From an uncultured Bacteroidales bacterium (lineage in GTDB: Bacteria > Bacteroidota > Bacteroidia > Bacteroidales > Paludibacteraceae), in assembly GCA_946619625.1 (NCBI GenBank), contig CAMOMF010000149.1:1-20862 (forward strand): DNA of 20,862 bases, written 5' to 3'. Of this stretch, positions 8,304-14,779 are shown piece by piece. Numbering within the stretch: the stretch's first letter is position 1; each line of letters opens with the position of its first letter. Both the position numbers and the translations under genes were made by a program. The notes below the pieces were generated by a model. That model searched no databases, was not told the origin of the DNA, and saw only the letters and a program-made list of their open reading frames with translations.

Positions 8304-8695
8304 GGGGCTGTTTGGTTTTGACAGCAGGTAGAATGGGTGTGTAAGCATGCAGAGCGCGCGTCGGCGGCTCTATAATCTCGCAGACGAACAATTAATTGGC
8401 GAAACTTCTTACGCTCTCGCTGCTTGATTGAAGTACAGTAGATCAGCTTATTTCGGCACAAGGTGCTGAAACGGGACATCGCTCCGATGCCGTCTCTTCG
8501 AGGCGTTCGGACACAGCGGTGCAAGAATATCGAAGATAGCCGGAGCCGGCTGCGAGGCGCTGGTGACAATGTAGCAGATAAGCCGATGGTTGGTGGCTTG
8601 GGTCTTGCCATCGGACGAAAATGAAGGCCAAGATAAGCATGTAGAAAGCATACGTATTCCTTGTTTGGACGAGGGTTCGACTCCCTCCAGCTCCA
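8304..8695 (+). ncRNA. ssrA: tmRNA (transfer-messenger RNA)
   Basis: The tRNA-like and mRNA-like RNA that rescues stalled ribosomes by trans-translation with SmpB. The 5' end GGGGCTG (8304-8310) pairs with CAGCTCC (8688-8694), followed by discriminator A. The T arm GAGGG-TTCGACT-CCCTC is intact at 8671-8687. The tag frame runs GGC GAA ACT TCT TAC GCT CTC GCT GCT TGA (8398-8427), giving Ala plus GETSYALAA; the hydrophobic ALAA end is the protease degron. GGC as resume codon is chosen by analogy with known Bacteroidetes tags; the frame is also open upstream through ADEQLI. CCA is not encoded. The pseudoknot region lies between about 8430 and 8640. Antisense open frames over this gene are artefacts. 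Confidence 0.93.
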
Positions 8696-8839
8696 CTCGC
8701 ATCTGGCGTGGCTATTGTTGCATAGTATTGGGTATCTGCCTCGTGTCCGCACAATGAAACTATGTCCGCCACGCTCTCTTCTGTCGAGACTGCTTCGTTG
8801 GTCTCTTAGGAATTCAAAATTACAAGAAAAAGACTATTG
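8696..8839. other. Gap between tmRNA and the M23/LysM gene
   Basis: These 144 bp contain no gene I can support. GGCGTGG near 8707 and CCGCCACG near 8765 could form a long-range stem, but no clear terminator follows it. The last 35 bp before the ATG are A-rich, as expected for a Bacteroidetes translation start. I see no convincing promoter. Confidence 0.5.
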
Positions 8840-9799
8840 ATGACAAAAAAAATTATACTCTTTATATATATTTGTGTTTGCACGTGCACGCTGGTGGCAC
8901 AAGAAGCAACCACCCTGCCCGAGGGACTGCGGTTCGAGATTCATAACGACACGCTGTTCGTGGTGTCTGAAAGTGAGGGAGGCATGCCGCACCATGTTGT
9001 CTTTCAGTTAGTGGACCGCCCTAATATCTACCGACGCATCTACAACGACGAAACAGACGACCTCATGGAGGATCACCCCGCAGACGACATTTACAAGAGT
9101 ATCTGGACGCGGGAACACGTCAACCCCTACCAATTGCCCATTGACTCTATTCAGGACTCCACTGTCATCGACTTGTCGGGATTCTCTTTACCGGTTCCGG
9201 GATATATTACCAGTAAGTTCGGACCCCGCCGATACCGCTACCACTACGGGGTGGACCTCAAGTTGCAGACAGGCGACTCCGTCCGCAGTGCTTTCGATGG
9301 ACAGGTACGTATAGTGGGCTGGGACCCACGGGGTTACGGACACTATGTAGTCATCCGCCACAACAATGGTTTGGAAACAGTTTATGGGCACCTGAACACA
9401 CCTCTGGTGGACGAGGACATGCGTATCTACTCGGGCGAAGTAATCGGTTTGGGAGGCAACACCGGACGCTCCACAGGTCCGCACCTCCACTTCGAGTTCC
9501 GCTACTTGGGCAATGCTTTCAATCCCGAACTGATAGTTGATTTCACGCAGGGCACTTTGCGCGACTCAACCTACCTGATTACCAAGAACGGATCGTTCTA
9601 CCACAAAATGCAGGCACAGCACAAAGCCTCTGCTGGCGGAAATCAAGGCGGCTCCGCTAAGTATTATACGGTAAGAAAAGGCGATACACTGGGAGCCATC
9701 GCCCGACGGAACAATACCACAATACGCAAACTGTGCCAACTGAACGGCATCAAAGAAACGACCATCCTCCGAATCGGACGAAAGATACGGATTAGGTAG
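8840..9799 (+). CDS. Secreted M23 family endopeptidase with C-terminal LysM
   Basis: Zinc endopeptidase predicted to cut peptidoglycan cross-links in the periplasm. Of 319 residues, 1-20 form a signal peptide (ends TLVAQ) and about 115-235 an intact M23 domain. Its motifs are FGPRRYRYHYGVD (H135, D139), YGHL (H184) and HLHFEFR (H215, H217). Residues 276-319 form a LysM peptidoglycan-binding module (YYTVRKGDTLGAIARRNN). Compare the degenerate LytM protein at 1342-2178, which has lost these ligands. I chose ATG at 8840; a TTG immediately before it is less likely. The gene converges with xseB, with 13 bp between the two stop codons and no obvious shared terminator. Confidence 0.93.
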   Translation: MTKKIILFIYICVCTCTLVAQEATTLPEGLRFEIHNDTLFVVSESEGGMPHHVVFQLVDRPNIYRRIYNDETDDLMEDHPADDIYKSIWTREHVNPYQLPIDSIQDSTVIDLSGFSLPVPGYITSKFGPRRYRYHYGVDLKLQTGDSVRSAFDGQVRIVGWDPRGYGHYVVIRHNNGLETVYGHLNTPLVDEDMRIYSGEVIGLGGNTGRSTGPHLHFEFRYLGNAFNPELIVDFTQGTLRDSTYLITKNGSFYHKMQAQHKASAGGNQGGSAKYYTVRKGDTLGAIARRNNTTIRKLCQLNGIKETTILRIGRKIRIR

Positions 9800-9812
9800 G
9801 ATTCAAAAGGTT

Positions 9813-10004
9813 TCAAGGGTTCAGAGTCTCACTCCCCTCTTTTTCGAAGTCCGTCAGCTGCTTGCGGCAATAGTCGATGAGCCGCTGCGCTTCCGATGCT
9901 TTTTGTTTGTACTCTTCCATACCAACAGCACCAAAGGATGCCATTTCTTTGGTTAGCGCCTCTATCCTTGCAACCGCTTCGTCATATGATAGTTGTTTTT
10001 CCAT
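9813..10004 (-). CDS. xseB: Exodeoxyribonuclease VII small subunit
   Basis: Small subunit of the single-strand-specific nuclease ExoVII, which acts with the large subunit XseA (not in this window). The 63-residue product is almost entirely helical, with the family pattern SYDEAVARIEALTKEM, then EAQRLIDYCRKQL. The usual length is 60-80 residues. I start it at ATG 10002-10004 (MEKQLSYDEA). A longer open frame reaching 10085 would add 27 residues without family resemblance and overlap the end of the ClC gene. It is the last gene of the minus-strand operon, 49 bp after the ClC gene. That gap holds the inverted repeat ACCTGT-CGAG-ACAGGT (10025-10040). Confidence 0.85.
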   Translation of the reverse strand: MEKQLSYDEAVARIEALTKEMASFGAVGMEEYKQKASEAQRLIDYCRKQLTDFEKEGSETLNP

Positions 10005-10053
10005 AACAGTCTGTATTTGTTGGATACCTGTCGAGACAGGTCCTAAAGGACTA

Positions 10054-11838
10054 TTATTCCTCATCCGAGAAGTGCACCAGTACACGCCGGTAGGAATTGA
10101 ATATCTTCGATTTACTTACGAAACCCAGATAGTGCTTGTCATCGTCGGTCACAGGCAGGTTCCATGCGCCCGTGTCCTCAAAGACCTGCATCACTTTCTC
10201 CATGGGCATGCTACTGTTCAGCACAGCAGGAGGGGATGTCATCAGTTGACCCACAGTAAAACGTTTGTACAACCGGGGTTGGAACATGATATTCCTGACC
10301 TCGTCCAGCAAGAGCACACCCTGCAGCTTGCCATCACTGCTCACAACGGGAAAAACATTGCGTTTACTCTTGGCAATCACCCTGCATAGTTGCCCCAACG
10401 TCATTTCCGGACCAAGTTGCACCAGATCGGTCTCAAGCACACTATCCATTTTAAGCAATGTAAGCACCGAGTGGTCTTTATTATGCGTGAGGAGCTCGCC
10501 TTTCTGCGCCAGACGCATGGCGTAAAGCGAGTGAGGCTCAAACAACATAATAGTCAGATATGACGCCAGCGCCACAATCATTAGGGGCAAAAACAAATGG
10601 TAACCACCCGTCAACTCTGCTATCAGGAAGATACCTGTCAAGGGCGCATGCATCACGCCTGACATCAAACCCGCCATCCCCACCAAAGCGAAGTTGGACT
10701 CCGACACACTCAGACCGGTGAGGTTAATCAACCGCGCCACTATAAAACCTGTCAGACAACCTACGAACAGCGAAGGGGCGAAAATACCACCTACTCCACC
10801 GCCACCGTTGGTCGCCACAGAGGCAACAATCTTAACCAACACGATCAAGGAGAAATACAGCAACACCACCCACGAGGACATACCCAAACCTGCCAAAGGC
10901 GAACGAGAAAGGTCGGTCAAAGAGTCGCCATTCAACAAACGGATAATAACATCGTAACCTTCGCCATACAGTGGCGGGAAAACAAAAATCAACACGGATA
11001 GTGTCAAACCGCCCACCACCACCTTTGCCCACCATGGAGTGACATATTTCTTCATTGCCAGTTCCAGGCGGTTCATTCCACGGGTAAAATACAACGACAC
11101 CATTCCGCACACAAGTCCTAACAACAAGTAGAAAGGTATTCGTTCAATCGTAAACGCCTCATAGTGTAGCAGGGCGAACATGGGTTCTGTTCCCGACAAG
11201 GCATACGACAATGCCGTTGCCGTGACGGACGACATGAGCAAAGGACCAACTGACGCCATCGTCAGATCCATCATCAGTACCTCGAGGGTAAACACCAAAC
11301 CGGCAATGGGCGCCTTGAAAATACCACCTATAGCACCCGCCGCACCACAACCAATCATCAACATCATGGTTCTCTGGTTCAAACGGAAAGATTTTGCCAG
11401 GTTGCTGCCAATCGCAGCCCCCGTCAGAACGATTGGAGCCTCGGCACCGACAGAACCGCCAAAACCAATCGTCACACCCGAACCTACTATACTGGACCAC
11501 ATGTTATGCGACTTGATGATAGATTTGCGCTGGGAGATGGCATAAAGGATTTTCGTAATACCATGACTGATATCGTCCCGCACAATATAACGTACAAACA
11601 ACGCCGCCAAAGCAATGCCAATCGTTGGGGTCACCAACAGCCAGTAGGACACCTCTCCATTCGTCAGGTAGGTGTTTATTCCCAGACGAATAAGTTCTAT
11701 CAGTGACTTCAGGATGAAACTGGCAAGGGCGGTGAACACTCCCACAAAGAAACTGAGCAACAATACCAATTGTTTCTCCGGCACATGTTCTTCGCGCCAC
11801 GCCACCAAACGGTCTAATATTTTCGTATTATCTGACAC
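10054..11838 (-). CDS. ClC-family chloride channel/transporter with two C-terminal CBS domains
   Basis: Inner-membrane ClC anion protein, 594 residues. The ClC core (about 22-445) shows the selectivity loops GSGVT (119-123), GSVGAEAPIV with the gating glutamate E133, and GGGGVGGIFAPSL. The tail (about 450-585) holds two CBS domains, usually nucleotide-sensing. In NAPLAGILFIIEE of E. coli ClcA the second Glu (E203) is the internal proton site; the matching segment here is KAPIAGLVFTLEV, with Val187 instead. That replacement is found in ClC channels, so proton coupling is doubtful. The start is GTG at 11836-11838: an in-frame TAG lies upstream and no ATG is available. It lies 31 bp after the glycosyltransferase gene, across a 16-bp repeat array. 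Confidence 0.93.
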   Translation of the reverse strand: MSDNTKILDRLVAWREEHVPEKQLVLLLSFFVGVFTALASFILKSLIELIRLGINTYLTNGEVSYWLLVTPTIGIALAALFVRYIVRDDISHGITKILYAISQRKSIIKSHNMWSSIVGSGVTIGFGGSVGAEAPIVLTGAAIGSNLAKSFRLNQRTMMLMIGCGAAGAIGGIFKAPIAGLVFTLEVLMMDLTMASVGPLLMSSVTATALSYALSGTEPMFALLHYEAFTIERIPFYLLLGLVCGMVSLYFTRGMNRLELAMKKYVTPWWAKVVVGGLTLSVLIFVFPPLYGEGYDVIIRLLNGDSLTDLSRSPLAGLGMSSWVVLLYFSLIVLVKIVASVATNGGGGVGGIFAPSLFVGCLTGFIVARLINLTGLSVSESNFALVGMAGLMSGVMHAPLTGIFLIAELTGGYHLFLPLMIVALASYLTIMLFEPHSLYAMRLAQKGELLTHNKDHSVLTLLKMDSVLETDLVQLGPEMTLGQLCRVIAKSKRNVFPVVSSDGKLQGVLLLDEVRNIMFQPRLYKRFTVGQLMTSPPAVLNSSMPMEKVMQVFEDTGAWNLPVTDDDKHYLGFVSKSKIFNSYRRVLVHFSDEE

Positions 11839-11846
11839 TAATGACT

Positions 11847-11901
11847 TAAATGACTAAATATGTAAATGATTAAATGTGTAAATGATTAAATGTATAAATG
11901 A
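11847..11901. repeat. 16-bp A/T-rich tandem repeat across the GT2/ClC junction
   Basis: Three units of 16 bp (TAAATGACTAAATATG, TAAATGATTAAATGTG, TAAATGATTAAATGTA) plus a partial fourth (TAAATGA). The array lies before the GTG of the ClC gene and reaches into the 3' end of the glycosyltransferase gene, where it encodes the last residues (IYTFNHLHI) and the stop codon. It fits the pattern of A/T-rich short repeats before start codons elsewhere in the window. Confidence 0.85.
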
Positions 11902-12715
11902 ATTGGTTGTTCACTTCGTCTCTTTCCGGGTCATGAAACCAGCCGTACTTATTGAAGTACTGACAAGCGGAGCGCATGTGTATCCACATCAGTCGAAGGC
12001 TCGAGTATGAAGCGCGCCGGAAATCATGACTTATTGTCACGTTCGGATAGAAAAGGGTCTGCCCTACTCTGTGCAGACGGCGGGTGAGGTCGATGTCCTC
12101 GCAGTAAAGGAAAAAACGCTCGTCGAACAAACCGGCTTGCTGCAAAGCACCTGTCCTGCACATAAGGAAACAACCGGACAGTGCCGGGACGTTCATGATA
12201 TGATCGTATCCCGTGTGTTGCAGTTCGTAGCGGGCATTACGCTTGCGGATGAACACTTCGGGCAGGAAACGCCTGCCTAACAAGTCGATGGGGGTAGGTA
12301 ACAATTTGCACAGGCGCTGCGGCTTACCCGTCGGGAATTGCACATTGGGCATCAGACACGCCACTTCGGAATGACCGGCAAGGTAAGTGAGCATTTCATG
12401 TACGTTCTCGGCAGAAAAAATAATATCGGAGTTCATAATCAGATGAAAAGGAACACCCGCCTTTATGGACTCGCGAATGGCGACATTGTGTCCCCTTCCG
12501 AAACCGATGTTAGAGCCACTGAAAATATACATTATACGTTCATTCTCAACCGGCAGTTGCATCTGACCTTCAGAGTTGTCTATCAAGTAGATACGATTTA
12601 CCTCATCCGCCTGAAGCAGCACCGACAACACATTGTTCAGTTCCGCCACAGGAGTGTGGTACATCACTATCGAGACATTCAACTTCATTCCCGAATCATC
12701 TATATCTCTCTGCAT
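11870..12715 (-). CDS. Family 2 glycosyltransferase
   Basis: GT-A fold glycosyltransferase, 281 residues, probably cytoplasmic or membrane-associated and acting in surface polysaccharide or glycolipid synthesis. Visible are the N-terminal strand VSIVMYHT, IYLIDNSEG, NIGFGRGHNVAI and the metal-site region LIMNSDIIF. Downstream are the rhamnosyltransferase-like block ALSGCFLMCRTGALQQAGLFDERFF and YCEDIDLTRRL with its acidic ED. Donor and acceptor are unknown. The start at 12715 lies 1 bp after the tsaC stop (TAATATG), which favours coupling. The ATG at 12686-12688 (MKLNVSIV) fits the family N-terminus better, so either start is possible. The C-terminal tail is encoded by a 16-bp repeat array and may be a recent extension or replacement. 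Confidence 0.88.
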   Translation of the reverse strand: MQRDIDDSGMKLNVSIVMYHTPVAELNNVLSVLLQADEVNRIYLIDNSEGQMQLPVENERIMYIFSGSNIGFGRGHNVAIRESIKAGVPFHLIMNSDIIFSAENVHEMLTYLAGHSEVACLMPNVQFPTGKPQRLCKLLPTPIDLLGRRFLPEVFIRKRNARYELQHTGYDHIMNVPALSGCFLMCRTGALQQAGLFDERFFLYCEDIDLTRRLHRVGQTLFYPNVTISHDFRRASYSSLRLMWIHMRSACQYFNKYGWFHDPERDEVNNQFIYTFNHLHI

Positions 12716-12716
12716 A

Positions 12717-13340
12717 TTATTTTCGTATCACCTGCACTTCGTTGTTCAGTCCCAACTTGATTATACCGGACGGTTTCGAGGGAGTGCGGTCATTGCGCCG
12801 GAAATGACAAATGTAGTCCACGCCGGAAAGAATCTCGTCTGTAATCTCATCGAACGTACGAGCAGCGGGTGAGCCGCTTAGGTTGGCAGATGTGCTGACC
12901 ACGGGATGTCGCAATTGTGCACAAAGTGCCTTGGAGAACGGTTCTTGCGTGATACGGATTCCCAAACTGCCGTCCTCCGCCAATAAATTGGGAGCCACAT
13001 TCTTTGCGCCCGGGTAGATAATAGTCAAGGGCTGAGGAGCCTCCACATCGTCCATCTCAGAGTCAGAGTTATCCTCGCATGCCAACAAATCCCATGCGAT
13101 GGCAGGCACTTGTGTGACGTAGCCCTGTATCTTGCCGGGGGCGTCAAGCAGGCAAAGCATCGCCTTAGCATCTGCACGCTTTTTCAGGCGGTAAATCCGC
13201 TCCACCGCCTCTGCATTGGTGGCGTCACAACCTATCCCCCAAACAGTGTCGGTGGGATAAAGGATAATACCTCCTTCGCGCATTACACGGACCGCTTCTT
13301 GCAAGTCCTCTTTACTATATCGTTCGGTTGTCTTGTTCAT
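12717..13340 (-). CDS. tsaC: Threonylcarbamoyl-AMP synthase (Sua5/YrdC/YwlC family)
   Basis: Makes threonylcarbamoyl-AMP from Thr, bicarbonate and ATP, the first step of t6A37 modification of ANN-decoding tRNAs. Of 207 residues, motifs include GGIILYPTDTVWGIGCDA (23-40), RLKKRADAKAMLCL (51-64), PLTIIYPGAKNVAPNL, GSLGIRI, PVVSTSANLSG and PSGII. An acidic insertion of about 12 residues (around 88-102, CEDNSDSEMDD) sits before PLTIIYPG and is absent from ordinary members. ATG at 13338-13340 is chosen over a TTG at 13355. It is the first gene of the minus-strand operon with the GT2, ClC and xseB genes, about 60 nt downstream of the predicted transcription start. Confidence 0.94.
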   Translation of the reverse strand: MNKTTERYSKEDLQEAVRVMREGGIILYPTDTVWGIGCDATNAEAVERIYRLKKRADAKAMLCLLDAPGKIQGYVTQVPAIAWDLLACEDNSDSEMDDVEAPQPLTIIYPGAKNVAPNLLAEDGSLGIRITQEPFSKALCAQLRHPVVSTSANLSGSPAARTFDEITDEILSGVDYICHFRRNDRTPSKPSGIIKLGLNNEVQVIRK

Positions 13341-13381
13341 GACTACTGTTCCCAAAAATAACTTAACTGCACAGGCCCTAC

Positions 13382-13426
13382 AAAAAAAGCAGTAACCTTC
13401 ACGACTGCAAAGTTACTGCTTTTTTT
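13382..13426 (-). terminator. 15-bp inverted repeat, terminator of the htrA operon that contains a promoter
   Basis: AAAAAAAGCAGTAAC (13382-13396) and GTTACTGCTTTTTTT (13412-13426) are perfect inverted repeats with a 15-nt loop. Read on either strand this is a GC-containing stem followed by a T tract, so it can terminate htrA transcripts (minus strand, 68 bp after the stop). The -7 box of the tsaC promoter (13408-13415) lies in the loop and right arm. Confidence 0.7.
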
Positions 13427-13439
13427 TCAATTATGCAAA
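13408..13439 (-). promoter_or_regulatory. Promoter of the tsaC-GT2-ClC-xseB operon
   Basis: On the minus strand, TTTG (13436-13439), 20 nt, then TAACTTTG (13408-13415): an exact match to the Bacteroidetes TTTG / TAnnTTTG consensus. The predicted start of transcription is near 13401. The spacer ends in an A tract and GCAG, as in the two other copies of this module. Confidence 0.75.
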
Positions 13440-13493
13440 TAAAAAAGGAAAAAAGTGCAAAGCGCCTCTCAAAAAAGTCTCAAAAGTGCATAA

Positions 13494-14687
13494 TTACAGT
13501 TTGCGGGACTGCACTTGCGGTTTCTGTACTGTTGCCGCGGTAAGGCGGACCGTGAGGTCGATTTTCTTATCCGAACGCAGAACAGACAGCTTCACTTCAT
13601 CTCCCGGATTATGGCGGGCTATTTTCTCTTGCAGTTCGCTGGAACTGTTGACGGGGGTACCATCCACGGCGGTGATGATGTCGCCTTCTACCACACCACC
13701 CTTGTCTGCAGCGCTGCCGTCTACCACTTCAACGATATACACGCCGTCCAATGTGCTGAGTCCGTAATACTGCTGAACCTCGGAGGTGATATCCAACATA
13801 CGTATGCCAAGCAAAGCACGCTGTACACTGCCATATTGGCGCAGGTCTGCCACCACTTTCTGCACGATGCTCACAGGCACGGCAAAAGCGTATCCGGCAT
13901 AACTGCCCGTCTGTGAAGCGATGGCAGTGTTGATACCCACCAATTCGCCGCGGGTGTTCACCAGTGCACCGCCCGAGTTGCCCGGATTGACTGCGGCATC
14001 GGTCTGAATGAAGGACTCTATCTTCATGTCGGCGTCAAGGATATTGATGTTACGTGCCTTGGCGCTGACTATACCCGCCGTTACCGTGCTGGTCAGATTA
14101 AAAGGATTGCCCACGGCCAGCACCCACTCCCCGATACGCAGTTCATCGGAATTACCCATTTGCAGTGTAGGCAGACCGGTTGCTTCTATTTTGAGCAGAG
14201 CAATATCCGTATTGGGATCTGTTCCCACCAGTTGAGCGGTAAAAGAGCGCTTGTCGTTCAGTACCACCTCAATCTCATTGGCTTGCTGAATGACGTGATT
14301 GTTGGTGACGATATATCCGTCCTCGCTCAGGATGACGCCACTGCCGGATGCCTGCGCTTGCTGCTGAGGCTGTTGCTGGGGACGTCCGAAAAAGAACTGA
14401 TAGAAAGGGTCCACGTACTGCTTGCCGTACACATTGTACTTGGTTTTGACATGGACAACTGCGCCTACCGACGTCTCTGCCGCTTGGGTGAAATCCACCG
14501 GCTCGGCACTCACTGCTCCCGAGCGGGAATGAGCGGCAAAAGCGACAGGCTGACTGCCGGCACCGCTATAACTCACTAACTGACGGTCGCTTTGTGCATT
14601 TTGGCGCGCCGACACGTAGTATGTAACACCGAAACTAACTACAGATGCAAGTAGTACGATACCAATAAAATTCCAAAACTTTTTCAT
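13494..14687 (-). CDS. htrA: HtrA/Deg serine protease with one PDZ domain
   Basis: Periplasmic trypsin-like protease for damaged or signalling envelope proteins. Of 397 residues, 5-26 form a signal peptide or membrane anchor (FIGIVLLASVVSFGVTYYVSA). The protease domain (about 65-265) has the triad H131 in TNNHVI, D161 in NTDIALLK and S238 in NPGNSGGAL. One PDZ domain (about 285-385) follows and the protein ends soon after it. DegP-type members have two PDZ domains and about 450-500 residues, so the layout is closer to DegS. A Gln-rich stretch (about 104-112) lies in the regulatory-loop region. It follows the second TonB receptor gene by 92 bp and is the last gene before the inverted-repeat terminator. 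Confidence 0.94.
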   Translation of the reverse strand: MKKFWNFIGIVLLASVVSFGVTYYVSARQNAQSDRQLVSYSGAGSQPVAFAAHSRSGAVSAEPVDFTQAAETSVGAVVHVKTKYNVYGKQYVDPFYQFFFGRPQQQPQQQAQASGSGVILSEDGYIVTNNHVIQQANEIEVVLNDKRSFTAQLVGTDPNTDIALLKIEATGLPTLQMGNSDELRIGEWVLAVGNPFNLTSTVTAGIVSAKARNINILDADMKIESFIQTDAAVNPGNSGGALVNTRGELVGINTAIASQTGSYAGYAFAVPVSIVQKVVADLRQYGSVQRALLGIRMLDITSEVQQYYGLSTLDGVYIVEVVDGSAADKGGVVEGDIITAVDGTPVNSSSELQEKIARHNPGDEVKLSVLRSDKKIDLTVRLTAATVQKPQVQSRKL

Positions 14688-14710
14688 ATTAACAGAATTA
14701 AAATTACACT

Positions 14711-14763
14711 TGTAAAGGCATTTCTAAAAATCCCCTTGGGTGAAGGACATTTCTATAAATCCC
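14711..14763. repeat. Imperfect direct repeat between the TonB receptor and htrA genes
   Basis: TGTAAAGGCATTTCTAAAAA (14711-14730, followed by TCCCC) and TGAAGGACATTTCTATAAAT (14741-14760, followed by CCC) share AAGGmCATTTCTAwAAATCCC-like sequence. Two diverged copies fill most of the 92-bp gap. They may be paired binding sites in front of htrA, or a simple duplication; no clear promoter consensus is present. Confidence 0.5.
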
Positions 14764-14779
14764 ATAGCTGATTTTAACT

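Noticed and set aside
8258..8772. Minus-strand open frames over the tmRNA (one reads WSWRESNPRPNK)
   Set aside because: They are antisense to a well-supported tmRNA. The WRESNPRP-type peptide comes from the complement of the T arm and acceptor, a common misannotation.
10005..10085. Longer xseB starting at 10085
   Set aside because: The extra 27 residues overlap the ClC 3' end and do not resemble the family; ATG 10004 gives the usual N-terminus.
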